Positions 1 to 5,223 of a stretch of 8,417 bases of DNA are shown here, in pieces. Both the position numbers and the translations under genes were made by a program. Position 1 is the first letter of the stretch. The number at the start of each line of letters is the position of its first letter. Origin of the DNA: Deltaproteobacteria bacterium (GTDB lineage Bacteria; Desulfobacterota; GWC2-55-46); assembly GCA_016218095.1 (NCBI GenBank), contig JACREV010000070.1, positions 1 through 8,417 on the forward strand, read 5' to 3'. Below the pieces are notes generated by a model. The model worked only from the letters and a program-made list of their open reading frames with translations. It ran no database searches and had not been told where the DNA came from.

Positions 1-267
1 AAAAGGACGAAAGAGAACAACGAGTCAGGGCTTAAACACCTCTTCAAGGAGGTCCGAGCCCTGGGTTGCGAGTGCGTCGAGACCGAGGCGAACTTCTTCC
101 TCATAAAGGTCGGAGACGGCAAAAAGATATACGACGCGCTCCTTAAAAAGGGCGTGATAGTCAGGCCGATGGCGAGCTACAACCTCCCGGAGTACATCAG
201 GGTCACGGTGGGGCTCCCTGAGGAGAACGAAAGGTTCTTGAAGACCTTCGCCGAAGCCGTAAGGTAA
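1..267 (+). CDS. hisC: Histidinol-phosphate / aromatic aminotransferase, C-terminal part (partial)
   Basis: Only the last 88 codons are present; the gene enters from the left edge in frame 1 and stops at TAA 265-267. The family is PLP-dependent class I/II aminotransferases that interconvert histidinol phosphate and imidazole-acetol phosphate, many members also transaminating phenylpyruvate and hydroxyphenylpyruvate. The visible tail has the HisC C-terminal pattern: an ETEANFFLIK strand, a GVIVRPM segment with the conserved arginine, then YIRVTVGLPEENERFL, where the IRVTVG arginine binds the substrate carboxylate in this family. The PLP lysine lies outside the window. The gene sits 34 bases before aroF and upstream of tyrA and aroA, so a role as aromatic aminotransferase in Tyr/Phe synthesis is plausible as well as, or instead of, histidine synthesis. 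The family call is secure; the substrate is inferred. Confidence 0.88.
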   Translation, partial: KRTKENNESGLKHLFKEVRALGCECVETEANFFLIKVGDGKKIYDALLKKGVIVRPMASYNLPEYIRVTVGLPEENERFLKTFAEAVR

Positions 268-289
268 GGCAGAGAACCCAAAAATCATG

Positions 290-296
290 AGGGGAG
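290..296 (+). promoter_or_regulatory. Ribosome binding site of aroF (decides the start)
   Basis: AGGGGAG lies 5 bases before the ATG at 302. An in-frame ATG at 287 would place this site inside the coding region, adding only MRGDF, and has no purine-rich motif in front of it. This supports the ATG at 302. Confidence 0.7.
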
Positions 297-301
297 ACTT
301 T

Positions 302-1315
302 ATGATAATAGTCTTGAAAAGGGACGCCACGCAGGAAGTCGTCGACCACGTCGTCGAGAAGATAAAATCCACGGGCCTCGCCGTCCACATATCGAAGGGC
401 AAGGAGCGGACGATAATAGGCGCTATAGGGGACGAGACGCTCCTCGGGCAGATATCGTTGGAGGCCCTGCCCGGAGTTGAGAACGTGATGCCGATATTGA
501 AGCCCTATAAGCTGGTCAGCCGGGAGTTCAGGAAGGAAGCTTCGGTCCTCAATATAGACGGCGTGCAGATAGGCGACACCGCCATCCAGGTCATAGCCGG
601 GCCCTGCAGCGTCGAGGGCAGGGAACAGATGGTAGACTGCGCACAGAAGGTCAAGGCCGCCGGGGCCTCCATATTACGGGGCGGCGCGTTCAAGCCGAGG
701 ACTTCGCCTTACGACTTCCAGGGCCTCGGCGTGGAAGGTTTGAAGCTTCTGCGCGAGGCGAAGAAGGAGACGGGGCTCCCCATCATAAGCGAGCTCATGG
801 ACCCTCGCGACACCGAGGTAGTCTGCGAATACGTCGACATCGTCCAGATAGGCGCGAGAAACATGCAGAACTTCAGGCTCCTTACGGAGGTCGGAAAGGC
901 GAAAAAGCCGGTGCTCTTGAAACGCGGCCTTTCCGCCACCATAAAAGAGTTCCTCATGTCAGCCGAGTACATCGCGGCGCAGGGGAACACACAGATAATA
1001 CTCTGCGAGCGCGGCATACGCACGTTCGAGACCGCCACAAGGAACACGCTGGACTTGAGCGCCGTGCCTGTCTTGAAGGAAGAGACGCATCTGCCGGTAT
1101 TCATCGACCCGAGCCACGCCGTGGGCCGCTGGAACCTCGTCCTGCCCCTTGCGAGGGCGGCTGTGGCCGTGGGCGCCGACGGGCTCATGATAGAGGTCCA
1201 TCCCGACCCCGAGAACGCCCTCTGCGACGGCGCGCAGTCGCTGAAGCCGTCGAAGTTCGCCAGCCTCATGGAGGATGTGAGGAAGGTCGCGGTCGCCATA
1301 GGCAGGACATTGTAA
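302..1315 (+). CDS. aroF: 3-deoxy-7-phosphoheptulonate (DAHP) synthase, type I-beta with N-terminal ferredoxin-like domain
   Basis: It condenses phosphoenolpyruvate with erythrose 4-phosphate, the committed cytoplasmic step of the shikimate pathway. The protein is 337 aa from the ATG at 302. Residues 1 to about 68 form a small ferredoxin-like (FL) regulatory domain beginning MIIVLKRDAT. Residues from about 90 on form the TIM barrel. Visible motifs are AGPCSVE (99-105), LRGGAFKPRTSPY (125-137), KRG (207-209), CERGIRTFE (235-243), FIDPSHAVGR (267-276) and GLMIEVHPDP (294-303). These include the family's metal ligands (Cys102, His272, Glu298 and an aspartate near 309 by alignment from memory). 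In the Thermotoga enzyme the FL domain mediates feedback inhibition by Tyr/Phe, so similar control is likely. There is no chorismate mutase fusion. The gene sits between hisC and tyrA. The symbol may be written aroG or aroF in databases. Confidence 0.96.
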   Translation: MIIVLKRDATQEVVDHVVEKIKSTGLAVHISKGKERTIIGAIGDETLLGQISLEALPGVENVMPILKPYKLVSREFRKEASVLNIDGVQIGDTAIQVIAGPCSVEGREQMVDCAQKVKAAGASILRGGAFKPRTSPYDFQGLGVEGLKLLREAKKETGLPIISELMDPRDTEVVCEYVDIVQIGARNMQNFRLLTEVGKAKKPVLLKRGLSATIKEFLMSAEYIAAQGNTQIILCERGIRTFETATRNTLDLSAVPVLKEETHLPVFIDPSHAVGRWNLVLPLARAAVAVGADGLMIEVHPDPENALCDGAQSLKPSKFASLMEDVRKVAVAIGRTL

Positions 1316-1328
1316 TATCCGCTTTGTC

Positions 1329-1357
1329 CCTTGAGGGCCCTTACAAGGCCCTCAAGG
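1329..1357 (+). repeat. Perfect 11-bp inverted repeat (hairpin) between aroF and tyrA
   Basis: CCTTGAGGGCC (1329-1339) and GGCCCTCAAGG (1347-1357) are exact reverse complements separated by a 7-base loop (CTTACAA). In RNA this would be a strong GC-rich stem. The bases after it are ACTCTCTTCC and then eight A (1368-1375), not a T run, so it is not a classical intrinsic terminator on the + strand. It lies in the roughly 80-base aroF-tyrA gap if tyrA starts at 1396. It may stabilise the upstream mRNA, mark a processing site, or be a regulatory element. The repeat is directly visible; its role is unknown. Confidence 0.8.
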
Positions 1358-1395
1358 ACTCTCTTCCAAAAAAAACAGCCCTTCCGGATAACGTC

Positions 1396-2289
1396 ATGGC
1401 TTTTTACTTCAAAAAGATAACCGTAATCGGCGTCGGCCTCATAGGCGGGTCGCTCTCCATAATCCTTAAGCGAAAGGGGCTCGCTGGCTCCGTTACCGGC
1501 GTCGGCAGGGGCCTTGTCAATCTAGAGGCCGCAAAGAGGCTCGGCGTCGTAGACTCGTTCACACAGGACGTCGGCGAGGGCGTCAAGGACGCGGACTTCG
1601 TCCTTATAGCCACACCCGTTTTGAAGATCGGCGAGACGCTCCGGCGCGCCGCGCCTTTTTTGAAAAAGGGCGCGATCGTCACCGATGTAGGGTCCGTAAA
1701 AAAGACGGTAATAGACGAGTGCGAGCCGCTCATCCCTGACGGGGTGCATTTCGTGCCCGGCCACCCCATAGCAGGGACAGAGCACTCAGGGGTAGAGGCG
1801 GCCTTCCCGGACCTGTTCAAGGGGAGGAAATGCATACTCACCCCGACCGATAAGACCGACGCAGGGGCCCTTTCCATAGTCAAGGAGGTCTGGGAGGCGG
1901 CGGACTCCGAGGTCGTCGTCATGGACCCGGCAAGACACGACGCCATACTCGCGGCCGTAAGCCACCTGCCTCACATGATAGCCTACTCTCTTGTCAACAC
2001 CGTCGGGGATATCGAAAAGTCGGGCGTCGACGCGCTCTCGTATTCGGCGGGGGGCTTCAGGGACTTCACGCGCATCGCGTCAAGCTCGCCCGAGATGTGG
2101 TCCGACATCTGCGCCATGAACAGGGACGCGATATTGAAGACCATAGACGACTTCGAGAAGAGGCTCACGAACCTCAAAAGGCTCATAGAGGCGAACGACA
2201 TCGAAGGGCTTAAACACGACTTCGCGCTTGCCAAATCAATAAGGGACTCGCTCGTGAACAAGGCCGGAAAGCTCGCGGAGAACAAATGA
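1396..2289 (+). CDS. tyrA: Prephenate (or arogenate) dehydrogenase
   Basis: It catalyses NAD(P)-dependent oxidative decarboxylation of prephenate to 4-hydroxyphenylpyruvate (or of arogenate to tyrosine). The protein is 297 aa from the ATG at 1396. Residues 1 to about 170 form the Rossmann domain with the dinucleotide loop GVGLIGG (12-18), DVGSVK (97-102) and GHPIAGTEHSG (122-132), which carries the catalytic-type histidine. The helical domain has SHLPH (189-193) and GGFRDFTRIA (219-228). There is no C-terminal ACT domain, so no obvious tyrosine-binding regulatory part, and no chorismate mutase fusion. An open frame runs back to a TTG at 1324, but this adds 24 residues across the inverted repeat with no ribosome site, while family members begin just before the KKITVIGVG strand, so 1396 is preferred. 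The ribosome site at 1396 is weak (GGA at 1386-1388). The stop overlaps the aroA start (ATGA). Cofactor and prephenate/arogenate preference cannot be told. Confidence 0.93.
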   Translation: MAFYFKKITVIGVGLIGGSLSIILKRKGLAGSVTGVGRGLVNLEAAKRLGVVDSFTQDVGEGVKDADFVLIATPVLKIGETLRRAAPFLKKGAIVTDVGSVKKTVIDECEPLIPDGVHFVPGHPIAGTEHSGVEAAFPDLFKGRKCILTPTDKTDAGALSIVKEVWEAADSEVVVMDPARHDAILAAVSHLPHMIAYSLVNTVGDIEKSGVDALSYSAGGFRDFTRIASSSPEMWSDICAMNRDAILKTIDDFEKRLTNLKRLIEANDIEGLKHDFALAKSIRDSLVNKAGKLAENK

Positions 2290-3614
2290 CGGTTGCAAAA
2301 AAGGACATATTCGGCGGCTCGCTCCTTGCCCGGCCGGGAAAGGGCCTCAAAGGCGAGCTCACCGTCCCCGGAGACAAGTCGATATCCCACAGGGCCGTGA
2401 TGCTCGCTTCGATAGCGAGCGGAGTAACCGAAGTAACGGGCTTTCTCGAAGGCGAGGACAACCTATCCACCATCGGCGCGCTCAGGGCCATGGGCATTGT
2501 GATAGAGCACAAGAAGGACTCGGGCATCGTCGTTGTAAATGGCAAGGGGATGAGGGGGCTTACTGAGCCGGCGGACGTGATAGACGCGGGTAACTCCGGC
2601 ACGACGACGAGGCTCATTACCGGACTCCTTTCCGCCCAGCCGTTTTTCTCGGTCATCACCGGGGACGCGTCTTTAAGAAAGAGGCCCATGAAGAGGGTGG
2701 TAGAGCCGCTGACGCTCATGGGCGCGTCCATCTCAGGGAGAAACAACGGCAACAACCTCCCGCTCGCCATAGCCGGGCAAAGGCTTAAGGGGATAACCTA
2801 CAAGACCCCGGTCGCCTCGGCACAGCTCAAAAGCTCTCTCATGCTCGCGGGCATATACGCCGACGGCGCGACGATCATAGAGGAGCCGGAAAAGTCGAGG
2901 GACCACACCGAGCGGATGCTGAGGCTATTCGGGGCCGACGTTAAAATAGATAAAAATTCCGTAAGGGTCCAATCGACAAACGACCTAATAGGGTGTAAAA
3001 TAAATGTACCCGGAGATATCTCCTCGGCCGCCTTTTTTATCGTCGGCGCGATGATAACGCCCGCTTCGGCCCTCCTCATAAGGGGCGTGGGCGTGAACCC
3101 GACGAGGACCGGCATAATAGACGTGCTCCGAAAGATGGGCGGCTCCGTAGAGCTGCAAAACGAGAGGGTAGCCTCTGGGGAGCCCGTGGCGGACCTCCTC
3201 GTCAAGACCTCATCTCTTAAGGGGACGGAAATAACGGGCACAGGGCTCCTCCCGGCCATAGACGAGTTCCCGATAATATGCATAGCCGCGGTCTTCGCCG
3301 AAGGGACTACGAAGATAACCGGCGCGAAAGAGTTGCGCGTAAAAGAGAGCGACAGGATAGCGGTCATGGCAGAGGCGCTCTCGAGGGTGGGAGTAAGGAC
3401 CACCGAGCTTCCCGACGGCATCGTTATCGAAGGTGTCGGGAGCGCGGCGATAAAGGGCGGGGCTATAGAGAGCCACGGCGACCACAGGATAGCGATGTCC
3501 ATGGCAATGGCGGCCTTGAGGTCTGACAATGGCGTGGAGATAGACGGCGCGGCTTCCGTCGATGTGTCTTTCCCCGGGTTTTTCGATCAACTTGATAGGG
3601 TCCGCGGCAGTTGA
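2286..3614 (+). CDS. aroA: 3-phosphoshikimate 1-carboxyvinyltransferase (EPSP synthase), class II type
   Basis: It transfers the enolpyruvyl group of PEP to shikimate 3-phosphate, the sixth step of the shikimate pathway. At 442 aa it is of usual length, with the two-lobed inside-out alpha/beta barrel. Motifs visible: PGDKSISHR (28-36), GNSGTTTRL (102-110), LRKRPMKR (130-137), SAQLKSS (178-184), SRDHTERML (204-212), NPTRTG (271-276), AIDEFP (324-329), with the catalytic-type Asp326, KESDRIA (353-359) and HGDHRIAMS (397-405). GDKS, SAQLK, RDHTE and NPTR are together the recognised class II signature set. The ATG overlaps the tyrA stop by four bases, which argues for translational coupling. The 3' end overlaps the cmk start (TTGA). 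Bases 2941-3010 inside the gene are AT-rich (about 33% GC by count) but still encode normal EPSP synthase sequence, so I see no insertion or frameshift. Confidence 0.97.
   Translation: MTVAKKDIFGGSLLARPGKGLKGELTVPGDKSISHRAVMLASIASGVTEVTGFLEGEDNLSTIGALRAMGIVIEHKKDSGIVVVNGKGMRGLTEPADVIDAGNSGTTTRLITGLLSAQPFFSVITGDASLRKRPMKRVVEPLTLMGASISGRNNGNNLPLAIAGQRLKGITYKTPVASAQLKSSLMLAGIYADGATIIEEPEKSRDHTERMLRLFGADVKIDKNSVRVQSTNDLIGCKINVPGDISSAAFFIVGAMITPASALLIRGVGVNPTRTGIIDVLRKMGGSVELQNERVASGEPVADLLVKTSSLKGTEITGTGLLPAIDEFPIICIAAVFAEGTTKITGAKELRVKESDRIAVMAEALSRVGVRTTELPDGIVIEGVGSAAIKGGAIESHGDHRIAMSMAMAALRSDNGVEIDGAASVDVSFPGFFDQLDRVRGS
2973..3001 (+). promoter_or_regulatory. Candidate internal sigma70 promoter within aroA
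   Basis: TCGACA (2973-2978) matches the -35 consensus TTGACA at 5 of 6 positions, and TAAAAT (2996-3001) matches TATAAT at 5 of 6, with a 17-base spacer. It lies in the AT-rich patch of aroA, about 600 bases before cmk and pointing the same way. It could provide aroA-independent transcription of cmk-ispH-rpsA. This is a sequence match only; chance is possible in AT-rich DNA. Confidence 0.35.
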
Positions 3615-4285
3615 AAAGGAGGCGGCCTCTCATAGCGATAGACGGGCCGAGCGGGGTCGGAAAATCGACCGTCGCGATGGCGCTCGCCGATAAGCTCGGC
3701 TTCAGGTACATAAACACCGGCGCGATGTACAGGGCGCTTGCCCTTGCCGCCGACGAGGCAGGGGTAGACGTTGCCGATAACGATGCCCTGAAAAGATTCT
3801 GCGCCTCCGTGAAAATGGGGTTCGACTCAACTAAGGGCGCGCTCATCATAAACGGCAAGGATTTTTCAGCAGACGTAAAGACACAGAAGGCGGGCCGACT
3901 CGCCTCGGTCTTATCGGCAAACCCGTCAATAAGGGAGTTACTCGTCTCTTTCCAGAGGTCGCTGGGCAAAGACGGCTCCATCGTCATGGAGGGGAGGGAC
4001 ATCGGCACCGTGGTATTCCCGGACGCGGAGCTTAAGATCTTCCTCGACGCCTCCCACGAGGTGAGGGCAGAAAGACGCCACCTGGAGCTCAAGGGGGAGA
4101 GAGAGACCCGGGCGGACGTGAGCGCCGAGATAAAGGAGAGGGACAGGCGGGATACCGAGAGGAAGGAGTCGCCCTTGAAAATGGCCGAAGACGCCGTCCG
4201 CATAGATACGAGCGAGTTGGGGATAATCGATGTGGTTGAAAAGGCGCTCGATTGCGCAAGGAAGGCGGGGCTCGTCGATAAATGA
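3611..4285 (+). CDS. cmk: Cytidylate kinase (CMP/dCMP kinase)
   Basis: It phosphorylates CMP and dCMP with ATP in pyrimidine nucleotide salvage and CTP supply. The protein is 224 aa, normal for the family. It has the Walker A loop GPSGVGKST (12-20) right after an IAID strand, YINTGAMYRA (33-42) in the CMP-binding region, EGRDIGTVVFPDA (127-139), FLDAS (144-148), AERRHLEL (153-160) and the lid segment ERDRRDTERKESPL (176-189) with its arginine cluster. The start is taken as TTG at 3611, overlapping the aroA stop as TTGA, because no ATG or GTG lies before the Walker A motif in this frame; AGGG at 3597-3600 could be its ribosome site. A strong AAAAGGAGG (3614-3622) lies just inside the gene. The aroA-cmk and cmk-rpsA linkages are also found in proteobacteria, here with ispH between cmk and rpsA. 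Confidence 0.95.
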   Translation: MKRRRPLIAIDGPSGVGKSTVAMALADKLGFRYINTGAMYRALALAADEAGVDVADNDALKRFCASVKMGFDSTKGALIINGKDFSADVKTQKAGRLASVLSANPSIRELLVSFQRSLGKDGSIVMEGRDIGTVVFPDAELKIFLDASHEVRAERRHLELKGERETRADVSAEIKERDRRDTERKESPLKMAEDAVRIDTSELGIIDVVEKALDCARKAGLVDK

Positions 4286-4309
4286 AATTCCTTAAAGAGG
4301 TCTCGTAAG

Positions 4310-5152
4310 TTGGAGATATTCGTAGCAAAGTCGTCAGGTTTCTGCTTCGGCGTAAAGAGGGCTATAAACCTTGCCAATAAATGCGCGTCCGAGACCCGTG
4401 AGGAGATATATACCCTGGGGCCGATCATCCACAACCCTCAGGTCGTCAAAAAGCTCGAGGAATCCCGCGTCTATGCGAAAAAGGGCGTAGACGAGATAAC
4501 ATCCGGCACCATCATCATCAGGTCTCACGGCGCGAAGCTCGACGAGATAAAGGCGGCGAAGGAGAAGGGGCTCAATGTCGTTGACGCCACTTGCCCGTTC
4601 GTAAAGAAGGCGCAGGACCTCGTCTCTCTCTTGAGCTCCGAGGGCTACTCGGTCGTGGTCGTCGGCGAAAAGGACCACCCCGAGGTAAAGGGGCTCCTCA
4701 GCTACGGCTCAGAGGGGATAAGGGTCGCTGACTCCCCTGATGAGCTACAGGACCTTCCGAGGCAGAAAAAGATAGGCATCATCGCGCAGACGACGCTCCC
4801 GATGGAAAAGCTCGAGGCGGTTGTCTCCTTTTGTTTAAAAAAGGCCTCTGAATTAAAGGTTTTCAATACGATTTGTAACGCCACATCGATAAGGCAGAAG
4901 GAAAGCGGAGATCTCGCAAAGACCGTCGACTGCATGATAATAGTCGGCGGCAGGAACAGCGCGAACACAAGGAGGCTCGCCGAGATATGCTCGGAGATCC
5001 AGCCGAAGACACATCACATCGAAGTCGCGGAAGAACTCGACCCGGCGTGGTTCGCATGTGCCGGGAAAGTCGGCGTCACCTCCGGGGCCTCTACCCCGGA
5101 CTGGGTCGTAGAAGAGGTGGTGCGCCGCATAGGGGCGCTGGCGATTAAATAA
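4310..5152 (+). CDS. ispH: 4-hydroxy-3-methylbut-2-enyl diphosphate reductase
   Basis: This is the last enzyme of the MEP (non-mevalonate) isoprenoid pathway. It is a cytoplasmic iron-sulfur enzyme reducing HMBPP to IPP and DMAPP. The protein is 280 aa, slightly short but complete. The three conserved cluster cysteines are visible: Cys12 in GFCFGV, Cys95 in DATCPFV and Cys189 in NTICNAT. Substrate-binding histidines fit His41 (IIHNP), His73 (RSHG) and His123 (KDHPEVKG), with the catalytic-type glutamate at 125. QTT (160-162), VGGRNSANT (212-220) and TSGASTPDW (257-265) are also typical. The start is TTG at 4310, preceded by AAAGAGG (4294-4300) at 9 bases, and the cysteine motif near the N-terminus fits it. 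The gene lies 24 bases after cmk. It is a stand-alone protein, not fused to S1 as in many clostridia, although rpsA follows directly. Confidence 0.96.
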   Translation: MEIFVAKSSGFCFGVKRAINLANKCASETREEIYTLGPIIHNPQVVKKLEESRVYAKKGVDEITSGTIIIRSHGAKLDEIKAAKEKGLNVVDATCPFVKKAQDLVSLLSSEGYSVVVVGEKDHPEVKGLLSYGSEGIRVADSPDELQDLPRQKKIGIIAQTTLPMEKLEAVVSFCLKKASELKVFNTICNATSIRQKESGDLAKTVDCMIIVGGRNSANTRRLAEICSEIQPKTHHIEVAEELDPAWFACAGKVGVTSGASTPDWVVEEVVRRIGALAIK

Positions 5153-5204
5153 TTTGCACTTTAGTTACAGTCTATGATATTGTTTTATCTCATAGAAAAC
5201 GACA
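5153..5204 (+). promoter_or_regulatory. AT-rich rpsA leader with probable promoter and inverted repeat
   Basis: This spacer is about 29% GC by count, in sharp contrast with its flanks. A possible sigma70 promoter is TTGCAC (5154-5159), an 18-base spacer, and TATTGT (5178-5183); the match is only moderate. TCTATGA (5171-5177) and TCATAGA (5190-5196) form a 7-bp inverted repeat with a 12-base loop, which could be an mRNA hairpin or an operator. S1 represses its own translation through leader structure in E. coli, so autoregulation here is a reasonable guess. No terminator for ispH is seen, so readthrough from upstream is likely too. Confidence 0.4.
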
Positions 5205-5213
5205 GGGGGAGGA
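5205..5213 (+). promoter_or_regulatory. Ribosome binding site of rpsA
   Basis: GGGGGAGGA is a strong purine-rich site. Its GGAGG core (5208-5212) is 11 bases before the ATG at 5224 but only 2 bases before an in-frame TTG at 5215. ATG is therefore the better start, though TTG cannot be excluded if the upstream GGGG pairs instead. Confidence 0.6.
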
Positions 5214-5223
5214 TTTGGAATTA

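Noticed and set aside
1329..1375. Intrinsic terminator after aroF
   Set aside because: The hairpin is strong, but no T run follows on the + strand. On the minus strand the T8 lies before the hairpin, not after it.
1324..1395. 24-residue N-terminal extension of TyrA from TTG 1324
   Set aside because: It has no ribosome site, runs through the perfect inverted repeat and A8 tract, and family members start near the Rossmann strand beginning at the 1396 ATG.
2941..3010. Horizontal insertion in aroA suggested by the AT-rich patch
   Set aside because: The reading frame continues and encodes expected EPSP synthase sequence up to and beyond it, so there is no inserted segment.
2210..3529. Long minus-strand open frames across aroA and the tyrA end
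   Set aside because: These are shadows of the sense genes, caused by the codon bias. They have no recognisable domains and no ribosome sites worth noting.
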